DNA of 12,903 bases, taken from contig CALCNS010000151.1 of NCBI GenBank assembly GCA_937897315.1, positions 1-12,903 of the forward strand. The letters run 5' to 3'. Shown in pieces: positions 1-10,200 of this stretch. The notes below the pieces were generated by a model that had not been told where the DNA came from, did no database searches, and saw nothing but the letters and a program-made list of their open reading frames with translations. The stretch's first letter is position 1; each line of letters starts with the position of its first letter. Source of the DNA: an uncultured Bacillota bacterium. GTDB lineage: Bacteria > Bacillota > JAAYKD01. The translations under genes and the position numbers were made by a program.

Positions 1-576
1 ACGGCAAGGAATCTGAGCATCACGGGTCCTCTTCTGGTAGGCCAAACTCTTACAGGTAGTTATACTTATAATGCTGCAGATGGTGATGCTGCAGGAACTT
101 CTTTGTATCAGTGGTACGCTAACAATGTAGCAATTTCTGGAGCAACCTCAACGACATATGTTTTGACAACAAACGAGCAAAATAAAACAATAAAGTTTGA
201 GGTAACACCAGTAGCGGTTGAAGGGATCACAACAGGCACTCCGGTTCCGAGTTCAGTAAGTGGAACGGTCTTACAGACAATCAATATTTCAGCAATTGGA
301 GGAGTGACTCGACCAGTAAATAACGCAGTACCTGATACAACTGTTGACGAAACTATTCAGTACACTGCAACCATTTCTTGGAGTTCTCCTTCGGGATTCA
401 GAGCCAATGGTAGATATCGATCTGGAGCGATTTACACTGCAACCATAACAATAACACCAAAAACCGGATATACACTACAAGGCATACCAGCAAACTACTT
501 TGCCATAACAAATGCTACATCTGTTACAAACTCAGAGAATTCAGGGGTTGTTACTGCAACTTTCCCGCCGACTTAA
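1..576 (+). CDS. C-terminal part of a secreted/surface protein with Ig-like repeats (5' partial)
   Basis: Reading frame 1 is open from the first base to a TAA at 574-576, giving 191 visible residues; the start is upstream of the window. Two domains are visible. Residues 1 to about 92 read as a bacterial Ig-like domain of the AIR9/A9 type: G-P-L-L-V-G-Q-T-L-T, Y-T-Y-N-A-A-D-G-D, Y-Q-W-Y, I-S-G-A-T-S-T-T-Y and I-K-F-E-V-T-P-V. Residues 94-191 are a second beta-rich repeat: G-V-T-R-P-V, Y-T-A-T-I-S-W, Y-T-A-T-I-T-I-T-P-K-T-G-Y-T-L, N-Y-F-A-I, and a final S-G-V-V-T-A-T-F-P. From memory, repeats of this type occur in secreted proteins of Bacillota and spirochaetes. There is no C-terminal LPxTG, membrane segment or SLH domain and no cysteine, so any wall anchor must be N-terminal. 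A TTG at 103 could be mistaken for a start, but the frame is open and domain-like before it. The precise function is unknown; an extracellular structural or adhesive role is inferred. Confidence 0.85.
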   Translation, partial: TARNLSITGPLLVGQTLTGSYTYNAADGDAAGTSLYQWYANNVAISGATSTTYVLTTNEQNKTIKFEVTPVAVEGITTGTPVPSSVSGTVLQTINISAIGGVTRPVNNAVPDTTVDETIQYTATISWSSPSGFRANGRYRSGAIYTATITITPKTGYTLQGIPANYFAITNATSVTNSENSGVVTATFPPT

Positions 577-592
577 TCTGATACTAACATAG

Positions 593-634
593 AAAAAACC
601 CTGTTTGATTGAAAATATCGAACAGGGTTTTTTT
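593..634 (+). terminator. Rho-independent terminator of the upstream gene
   Basis: It begins 16 bases after the stop of the upstream gene. The arm at 593-609 (A6, CCCTGTT, TGAT) pairs with 617-633 (ATCG, AACAGGG, T6). This is a 17-bp stem with one G-T wobble, a 7-base loop (TGAAAAT at 610-616) and a seven-T run at 628-634. The flanking A run could let it work in both directions, but no convergent gene is visible, so it mainly insulates the giant gene downstream from read-through. Confidence 0.93.
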
Positions 635-970
635 GTCAGAGGGAACAGGTATTGTTATACTGAAGAACTTTATTTTCTGGCTTTCATCTTGTTACATTTT
701 TTTACTGTGCAGCCGAAAAATTTCGCGACCAGTTTGAATATTTTGAAGAAGAACCTAGTAAAACCATTGAGAAAGATTTCATGTTTTTCGCGAGTTGAAC
801 GAAGTGTATTATATTACGATATTGTTCCTCTTGCATATTTTAAAAAGTAGTAGCTTAATTCAACATTGTGTATATTTCGTAGTGCAAAATGATTACGAAA
901 AGTAAAATGATAGGGATGAAACAACTTGGATATATTTACATCGAATCTGTAGCTTTTTAACAAAAACATG
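635..970. other. AT-rich intergenic stretch without a convincing gene
   Basis: The stretch lies between the terminator and the candidate promoter of the giant gene. A frame from a TTG inside the terminator (605-850) is rejected as coding because it lacks an RBS and reads through the stem-loop. A short frame at 664-798 has a charged, protein-like tail (K-F-R-D-Q-F-E-Y-F-E-E-E-P) but no start codon or RBS, so at most it is a decayed gene remnant. No tRNA-like fold, riboswitch or mobile-element end was recognised. Confidence 0.6.
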
Positions 971-1011
971 TTGAATAACTGATAACCTTATGTTACAATA
1001 AATGTTAAAAA
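954..1011. repeat. 9-bp inverted repeat flanking the promoter
   Basis: TTTTTAACA at 954-962 and TGTTAAAAA at 1003-1011 are perfect inverted copies 40 bases apart. They bracket the candidate -35 and -10 boxes, and the right arm overlaps the expected transcription start. The arrangement would suit a dimeric regulator or a DNA loop. The arms are AT-only except for one base each in an AT-rich region, so chance is a real alternative. Confidence 0.35.
971..999 (+). promoter_or_regulatory. Candidate sigma-A promoter of the giant surface-protein gene
   Basis: TTGAAT at 971-976 (4/6 match to TTGACA) is followed by a 17-base spacer and TACAAT at 994-999 (5/6 match to TATAAT). A TG at 991-992 gives an extended -10 (TGTTACAAT). 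Transcription would start near 1006 and leave a 5' leader of about 127 bases before the ATG at 1133. It is the best match I found between the upstream terminator and the gene. TTGACG at 1042-1047 has no acceptable -10 partner. Confidence 0.65.
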
Positions 1012-1113
1012 TAGGGACTATTTCTAGATTATTTCGCATTATTGACGTATCATGCTATGAGAGTGTCTTAAATCTACCAATATTGTCAAATATTTCCAAG
1101 TTTGCAAATTCAT

Positions 1114-1121
1114 AAAGGGGG
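1114..1121 (+). promoter_or_regulatory. Ribosome-binding site of the giant gene
   Basis: AAAGGGGG lies 11 bases before the ATG at 1133. It pairs along its length with the 3' end of 16S rRNA, with one G-U wobble. It fixes the start, because the signal peptide begins directly at this ATG. The spacing is slightly long but usual for Bacillota. Confidence 0.85.
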
Positions 1122-1132
1122 ATCATTATATT

Positions 1133-1216
1133 ATGTTTAGTAACAAAAAATCGGTAAACATTCTGCTCTTAGTTATGGTTGTACTTTTCATTTTTTATCC
1201 AATTCGTATACACGCT
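1133..1216 (+). other. Sec signal peptide (residues 1-28)
   Basis: The N-terminus has a short positive region (N-K-K at 4-6), a hydrophobic core from about V8 to I24 (I-L-L-L-V-M-V-V-L-F-I-F), and a cleavage region R-I-H-A-A. Cleavage is most likely after A28 or A29. There is no lipobox cysteine, so this is a type I signal peptide and not a lipoprotein. Confidence 0.9.
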
Positions 1217-4200
1217 GCAACGTTTTTGGACCCAATCGTCAATTCAATGACTATAGCTGAGAACATGCCGAGCAATACTCTGATTGGTGCCATTCAAGCA
1301 GATTTCATTGCGCCATCTGAAGTTACAATTCTTCAAGGCAGTAATGATGTTATAGTTTTGTACAACGATGCCGAAGCCAGATACGACGTGTTGTCAAAAC
1401 GCAGTTTCGACGCGGAAACAGAAAGTAGCATACCCATCACTCTACGCATTGCCGATGGTAATGGTTCAAGTGAAGGTAGCTTTAGTATTACTGTACAGGA
1501 TGTCAATGAGGCCCCCGTCATTGATCAGGGTACAGGTACGGCCGTTCATACTACGGAAGATAGTGGCGAAGTCTTTGTCTTTGATTTGACTGCATCAGAT
1601 GTAGATGGAGATGCTTTGAATTGGAGTATTCTTACTGATGCTACCAAAGGTTCTGTAATCCTAGTCGGCTCGCAAGTCACTTATACTTTGTCACCAAATC
1701 GTTCAGGAAGCGATACCGTTGTTATTGGTGTAAGCGATGGAATAGAGACAGATTCTTATACGATTACGATTGATATTACCGGTATCAATGATGCACCTAG
1801 CTTCTCCAGCGGAGGTCATGTGACTTCTGATGAAGATATTCCGTATTCGGCTATTTGGGCAACCAACATACTACAAGGTCCTTATGACGAAGAGGATCAA
1901 ACGGTAACGTTTTATTTAACGATATCCAACCCGGCGTTATTCTTGGTACAACCTGCAATTTCCGATACAGGAGTGTTAACGTTTACTCCTGCATTGGATG
2001 CCTATGGAACCAGCGACATTGATGTCTATTTGGAAGACAATGCCGGAGGAACCAATCGGAGCGACACCGTCCGCTTTAGTATTGAAATCTTGTCAGTGAA
2101 TGATGCCCCTTCGTTCACAAAAGGTAGCGATCTTACGATAACGGAGGACGATGGGTTACTAGAAATCGTAGGATGGGCATCCAACATTTCTGTAGGACCA
2201 GTTGACGAGCAAGCGATACAAACAGCGTCTTTTCAAGTGTCCGCCGATCACCCGGAATATTTTAGCACGTTGGAAATAGATGCTACTGGAAAACTAACCG
2301 TTGCACCCGCCCCCGATGCATATGGAACATCAGTTGTTACCGTTGTTCTAACTGATGATGGCGGTGGGAACCATAGTTCTTCTCCCCAGACATTTAACAT
2401 TGTAATCCAGCCAGTGAATGATGCCCCTGTTCTTTCTGGTGATTTAAGTGTGAGCATCGATGAAGATGAAGCATTGGTCTATCATTTTTCAATCACGGAT
2501 GTAGACCATTCTGCTGATGATATGATCATTGAATACTCTAGCAGTAATACAGCTTTGATGCCTAAGTCTGCTATAGTCTTGGGTGGAAGTGGTACTAATC
2601 GCAGCTTAACCGGTACACCAGAAAGCCATCTATCGGGTATGGTCTCGATAACTATTACCATTACCGATCCTGATGGGCTGCAAGATACCATGGTTGTTGA
2701 TGTTGTGGTTGTTTCTGTCAACGATGCCCCCATAGTCAGTGCAGTAGCAGATGTCACAATTGATGAAGATACTTCTTCTGGAACGATTGGGATTACACTT
2801 GATGATGTGGATTCCGATGTTTCTCTTGCAATTGTGGAAGTAAGCAGCAGTAATACCTCGTTAATTCAAGCTTCGGGTATCAGCATTGGCGGAACTGGTG
2901 CGAATCGCACGATTCAATTGACTCCGGTTGCGGATGCTCATGGAACATCGCTGATTACCATAACAGTAGATGACCAAAGCGGGACTCCGACTGCCGTGAC
3001 TACGAGAACCTTTACATTAACAGTATCTTCCATGCCAGATGCACCGGTTATAAGCGATCTACTCGATATGACAATATTAGAAGACCAAGTAGCTGGACCG
3101 ATTGCTTTCTCGTTAATTGACGTGGATGAAGAGGAATTACAGATTACGGTCTCGACGAATAACACCTCCATGATTCCTCGCGCTAATATCGTTTTGGACG
3201 GTAGTGGAGCGAACCGCACCTTAACAATTACTCCGGTTGCGAATTCGTTTGGAACAGCAACCATTACCATTACTGCAAAAGACCCGGCAGGGTTATTGGC
3301 AAGCGACTCATTTGTCTTAACTGTAACATCAGTGAATGACTTACCAACCATGACCGGCATTGAGAACATTACGATGAACGAGGATGCTTCAAAGGCACTC
3401 ACGGTCACCATAGATGATGCCGAGACACCAGTCGGATCAATAGTGTTAGCTGTGGTTTCCTCTGATAATCCAGCTCTAATTCCGGTTGGCAATGTTGTTT
3501 GGTCCGGTAGTGGAGCAAATCGCAACTTGCAAATCACACCGCTCGCAAATCAACACGGCACAGCTGTCATAACAGTAAAAGCGACCGATGCCGATGGTGG
3601 AGAAACCATTGAAGACATCACTGTTACGGTTAATTCCGTGAACGATGCCCCTTCTTTCGTTATGGGATCCGATATCGTTGTAACTGAAGATAGTGGGGCA
3701 TATAGTGAATCGAACTGGGCAACTAGTATTTTTCCGGGACCTGCCAATGAGTCAGCCCAAACGGTATCCTTCAACGTTTCAACCACAAATGCAGGAATCT
3801 TCAGCGCCGCACCATCGATTGACAGCGCTGGGCGTCTTACTTTTACTCCTGCTGCAAATGCTTATGGCGTAGCTGTTGTTAGTGTGCGTCTTCAAGATGA
3901 ATTAGGAGCACAGTCAACGTTATCAACCTTCAATATTGAAGTAACCTCGATTAACGATGCTCCGGTGGCCACAGGAATGGATGTGGTACTGGACACAGAA
4001 GAAGATTTGAGTTATCAGGGATTCCTTATTGCCCATGATGTAGACAACACCCAGTTAACTTATATCATTACAAAAAACCCAACATATGGTAGTTTAACTT
4101 TGATTGATGCCAATACAGGTGTATTCCTGTATCAGCCTGCTTTCAATTACTATGGACCAGATTCTTTCGAATTTAAGGTTACCGATGGGTTGCTCGAGTC

Positions 4201-7200
4201 CAATATAGCTGAAGTCGAAATTATGGTAGAAGGGGTGGATGATCCGCCCGTTGCAACCGGAGACTACTTCATTACTTCTGAAGATACCTCGGTTAGCTTT
4301 ATGTATCAAGTGACCGACGTCGATTCGTCTAGCTTTACATACACGATTGTGACACCACCTCAAAATGGTACGGTTCACTTCGATACCGATCATTATGTGT
4401 ATACACCGAACGCGAATTTCTTTGGGACAGATCAATTTACATTCAAAGCTTACGACGGAAATTCGTTTTCAAATTCTGCTAGTATCAAAGTGGAAATTAC
4501 TCCAGTTAACGATGCCCCTATCGTCCAAAATGAAAGTATTAGTATCAATGAGGATCGAGAACTAAATAGCTTTTTGAAAGGGATTGATTACGATAAAGAT
4601 GCATTAACCTTTATCGTTCTAACCACTCCAACAAATGGAACCTTTACTTTTCTTGATGCATCAACAGGAGCATACCGGTTTGACCCAGACAATGGATTTA
4701 ATGGCACCGTTTCGTTTACTTACCAAGCGAAAGATCCTTTAAACATATTATCAGAAATCAAGACGATTACAATTAATGTCCTGCCTGTTAATCAAGGACC
4801 AGAAGTCGATGGAATACCTCCATTTAGCTTTAGTGTGAATGAAGACGCTATTCTTATGGAGAATATAACAGCAACCGATCCGGATGGAGACGCTTTAACG
4901 TATTCGATTATTACATCGCCTGCAAATGGAACTTTTGTGTTAACAAACCCCGCGACCGGTGCTTTCACTTATGAACCCAATCCGAATTTCCATGGAAATG
5001 ATCGCTTCACATTGCTCGCTACCGATGGCACCTTCTATTCTAGTCTTGTCATGGTGGAAGTCACTGTCGTTCCTACAAATGACCCACCTGTTGCGTATAA
5101 TCAAGTAGTTGATACGAATACGGCTCCAGTCACTGGCATTTTGACCGCAAGCGATATAGATGGTGATATTTTAAGTTATGCCGTCTCTGGCACTCCGGTA
5201 GGGGGTACTGTATCCATTGTAGGTAACAGCTTTACCTTTACACCGAATGATGGTTTCATAGGAATCGGTTCTTTTGATTTTGTGGCTTCCGATGCTTCCT
5301 TGAGTTCGGCTCCGGCAAGGGTAACCGTATACGTTTACGGACCTCCTTCCGGTGGAGGCGGCGGTGGCGGTGGAGGTTCTCCTTTCGATATTTTTGGAAT
5401 CTCCGATATGACTACGCCTGAAGATACTCCAACCATCAAGCAGATATCACTTTCTGGGTTCACTTCTCCTACCGTTACGGTTTCATCCGGCAACCAAACT
5501 GTGTTGCCGGATAGTCGCTTAAGCATTCTTGAAACAGCTCCGGGTAGTATGGTATACGACATTACTATGGATCCGGCTTACAATCAGTATGGGGTTACGA
5601 CGATTTCTGTTACTGTTGTTGATGGGCTCAATACTTTTGTACGCACCTATCGATTGACTGTGACTCCGGTCAATGATGCCCCAAGCGCGCCAGAAAAGCA
5701 TATTGTAATTGATGAGAATAAGTTCGTTTACGAATTTTTGTTAGCAACAGATGTTGATGGCGATACTCTAACCTACAGTAAGATTGGCGATCCTACGAGT
5801 GGAACATTGGTTTTCAATGCAAATGGAACCTTCCAATATACACCGAACCTAGACTACTATGGCAATGATTCCTTTACATATTCGGTCAGCGATGGAACAT
5901 TAACAGATTCAGGAACGGTAACGATTCAAATTCGTCAAGTGTATAAACCGCCAATATCAACCGGTGATAGTTTCACAATAGATGAAAATACCACTTATAC
6001 ATTGGGGCAACTCATCGCGACCGATGTAAATAATGAAGGGTTGGAATACATATTAGTTTCAGATGGTAGTATTGGTTCGATTACTCTCAACTCTTCTACC
6101 GGTGAATACACATATACCCCAGCTGCGGACCGCAACGGACCAGACTCTTTTACTTATAAAGTACGAGGTGTTGTAAGCCTTTTAGAATCCGGTATCTCTA
6201 GAGTTACTATCACGGTGAACCCCGTCAATAGTCCACCGGTTGCTATAGCAAAATCCTTTACTACGTATGAAGATTTAACTCTTAACGGAAACCTGCTGGC
6301 GACCGATGCAGAGAACGAAACCATTACTTACGCATTGACAGGTGGATCCGCTACTTCCATGACCACTGCTAAGGGGCAAATCACATTAAACCAAACTACA
6401 GGGGCATTCACATACGTACCACACCCGAATGTATCTGGAACCGATACGTTTACTTTCACAGCGAGTGATGGTATGGATTCTTCGTCAATCACAACGATTA
6501 CTGTTGAAATTCTGCCGGTGAACGATGCTCCAACAGCCAGCAACAACTCAATCACCTTGAACGAAGATACCACAGCAACCGGCAATATGAGTGCCTTCTA
6601 TGCGGATGTGGATGCTTCAGACACCCATACTTTTGCTCTGATTCAATCTCCTCAGTATGGAAACATTGTTTTCAATCCCGATGGAACCTATACCTATACT
6701 CCCTTTGCCAACAGAAACGGGAGTGATTATTTCTCGTTCCGAGCTATTGATGCTGGTGGGTTACAGTCAAATACCGCGCAAATATCCATTGAGATTAGAC
6801 CAGTGAATGATGCCCCTACTTTGATTGGTGCAAACTCGCTTGCGATTAATGAAGATAGTTCTTTGAATGAGTATTATTTCGATATTGGCGATATTGAAGA
6901 TCCTGCGGGTGACTTAGTGGTAACAGGTGTTTCAGGAGATACAAATCTCATTGAAGCATCTGGCATCCAATTTGGAGGAACTGGTAGCGAACGCTGGATG
7001 AAAGTAACTCCAAAAGCAAATGCTATTGGAAGCACATCCATTACGATTCGTGTTACAGATACCGGGAGAGATGGGTCTCTCTTCCCACTAGATTCAAAGT
7101 ACACGGAGAAAATCCTGAATGTGACCATTGTTGAGGTCAATGATACTCCCTTATTGAATGGGAGTGCTCTGAACAATCAACCCTTGTTGGGTGCCGGAGT

Positions 7201-10200
7201 CTTCAAAGTCACCAATGAAGATACAGCGACAACACCATTTAGCATCACAGTAGGAGATGAGGAATCTGAGGATGAGGTCCTAACTCTGAGTTGGACAACC
7301 AACCAACCTTCATTGTTCCAGAGTGTAGTCTTCTCCGGTACAGGCGATGAGAGAACGGTTGTTGTGACCCCCAAAGCAAATCAATTCGGAACAGGTAGAA
7401 TCACGGTTGCTGTATCCGATGGCAATTCGTCGCGTACTGGTTATTTCGATGTTCAAGTACTTCCTATCAACGATGCTCCGGTGGTGACACCACCAGCTGA
7501 TCAAACCATTTTGGAAGATCGTAGTACAGAGACTTTGTATTTCACCTTGGCGGATGTCGACAACCTACCAGGGGATATTCTTATGACAGCAACCTCCAGC
7601 GATGAAGCTTTGCTGAAATCATCCAATATTATCCTAGATGGCAATGGTAGCGAAAGAACGGTTCGTCTTGTCCCGGAAGCCAATGCTTTTGGTGATGTCA
7701 CCATCACGTTAGTGGCGAATGATCAAGAGGCAGCCAATAATATTGGTTCTACTACGTTTGTCCTTCGTATTTTACCAGTCAACGATGCACCTACCATGAG
7801 TTCGATAGCGAATCAAACAACGGCCGAGGATAATGCTAAGAACAATGTAGCTTTCACAATTGCTGACATAGACACAGATTTAGATACCATCACACTTAGT
7901 GCTACTTCGAGCAACACCGCTTTGATTCAGGCTTCTGATATCACCTTCGGTGGCACAGGTGCCAATCGCTTAGTTCATATGAATCCTAAGGCGGATCAAA
8001 ATGGAAGTGCTTTCATTACTATCCATGTTAACGATGGCAACAAGACGACTTCAACGACTTTCCTATTAACCGTCACCCCAGTTAACGATGCGCCAACCAT
8101 TAGTTCCATTGGAAACCAAAGCATAAACGAAGATAGCAGTACATCGGTCATTACCTACCAGGTTAATGATATTGATAATACGGCTTCTACGCTGGTGGTT
8201 GTTAAAGCAACCTCGGATTCGGACTTGATTCCTCTTTCTGGAATTCTTCTCACGGGAAATGGTCGAGAACGCACCGTACAAGTAGTACCTGCTGCCAATC
8301 AATTTGGTGTAGCAACCATTACACTAACGGTGAGTGATCCCGATGGATTAATCTCAACATCAAGCTTTACTGTCACTGTGTTGTCGGTGAATGACCGACC
8401 AAGCTTCATTGCTGGTTCAAATGTCTCTGTGAATGAAGATTACGGTACATATACTTCGGTATGGGCTTCAGGCATCTCAGTTGGTCCAACCAATGAGAAT
8501 ACTCAATCACCAACTTTTGCTGTAAGTTATACCAATGCAGCTCTGTTTTCAATCGAACCTAGTATTGCTTCAAATGGAACACTGACCTTTACTCCTCTAG
8601 CAGATGCATATGGGGTTTCTTCGGTGACGGTATATTTAACCGATGGAGGGGGCACTGCAAATGGTGGTGTGGAGCAATCGACCTCGGTTACTTTTACAAT
8701 AACGGTAAACTCGGTCAACGACGCTCCTTCCTTTGTAAAAGGTTTAGATTTGGTCGTGAATGAGGACGCAGCAAGCCAAATAGTGAATAACTGGGCAACG
8801 GTTCTTTATACTGGAGCAGTGAATGAAGCAGACCAAACCTTAAGTTTCACAGTCAGCAATGACAACAATGCCTTATTCTCTGCACAACCAGCGATCAATA
8901 GTACGGGTAGATTGACGTACACACCAGCAGCCAACGCCAATGGAGTCGCTACGGTCAGTGTGAGGTTGAAAGATAACGGAGGAGTGGCCAATGGCGGAGT
9001 TGACACATCGGCTACACAAACCTTTACCATAACGGTCAATACGGTCAACGATGCACCGACCATTACGGTACCTGCAACAGTAACAGTCAATGAAGACTCC
9101 GGTGCCTATACTCAGGTGGCTTTTGCAACCGGTATTGGTCGCGGAGGTGGAACTGACGAAAGCGGTCAAGTCTTAAATCTGAGTGTGAGCAATAACAATA
9201 ATGCATTATTCTCTGCTCAACCGAGTATTGACTTAGGAACGGGAACACTAACCTTTACTCCAGCCGCCAATGCGTTTGGTAGTGCTACGGTGACAGTAAC
9301 CCTTCAGGATGATGGTGGAACAGCCAATGGTGGTGTAGATACCACCACTCGAAGTTTTGTTATCACGGTCAATTCGGTCAATGATGTTCCTTCCTTCACC
9401 AAAGGTGGCGATCAAAGTATAGATGAAGATGCAGGGGCACAAAGTGTTGTAGGGTGGGCGACAGACATCACTCGCGGACCAGCCAATGAAGACGAACAAA
9501 CCTTATCCTTCTTAGTCACAACCGATAAAGATAGTCTCTTCCAAACCCTGCCTACGATTAACTCGAGCACGGGTACTTTGAGTTATGCTTTGAAGCCGGA
9601 TGCGTTCGGTGTGATTACCGTAACGGTGAGATTAGCCGATAACGGTGGAACTGTCTATGGTGGGATAGATACTTCAGCCGCGCAAACCTTCACCATTACA
9701 GCCAGAGCCATCAACGACCAACCGACGATTACGATTAAGGGCAATGTGACGGTGAACGAAGACAACGGTGCTTATACCGATAACAGTTACGCAACCAATA
9801 TTGGAGTTGGTGGAAGTGGTTACGAAAGCGCACAAAGTCTCAGCTTGTTCGAGATTACCAATAACAACAATGCGTTATTCAGTAGCCAACCGACCATTAA
9901 CCAAGTAACGGGTGCATTAACCTTCACACCGGTCGCTAATGCGAACGGAACAGCAACAGTTTTGATTCGTATGCAAGACAACGGCGGAACCCCTACCGTT
10001 GACGATGATGATTACTATGAAACCAGTTTCGTCATTACGGTCAACGCTGTCAATGATGCACCTCTCTTTAACAATGCTGGTAATGTAACTGTGTTAGAAG
10101 ATTCAGGTGCGTATAGCAATGTAGGATTCTCCACCGGATTTGCTGTTGGTGGTGGTGTAGATGAAAGCGCACAAACACTTGTTCTCACAGTTACTAATAA

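Noticed and set aside
605..850. 81-codon plus-strand frame from TTG after the first gene
   Set aside because: It starts inside the terminator stem, has no ribosome-binding site, and its product is a low-quality mix of hydrophobic and basic stretches.
1042..1047. TTGACG as the -35 box of a second promoter
   Set aside because: At 16-19 base spacing the downstream hexamers (for example GTCTTA, TCTTAA) are poor -10 matches.
1133..1220. Lipoprotein signal
   Set aside because: No cysteine is present in or after the hydrophobic segment.
1368..1589. Plus-strand frames in other phases (also 4365-4565 and 11667-11849)
   Set aside because: They are out-of-phase shadows inside a frame that carries clear domain motifs from end to end.
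2938..3537. 199-codon minus-strand frame, and many similar minus-strand frames across 1333-12576
   Set aside because: They lie antisense to the continuous repeat gene, recur with its repeats, and are Val/Ser/Thr-rich mirror products of the sense codons without ribosome-binding sites.
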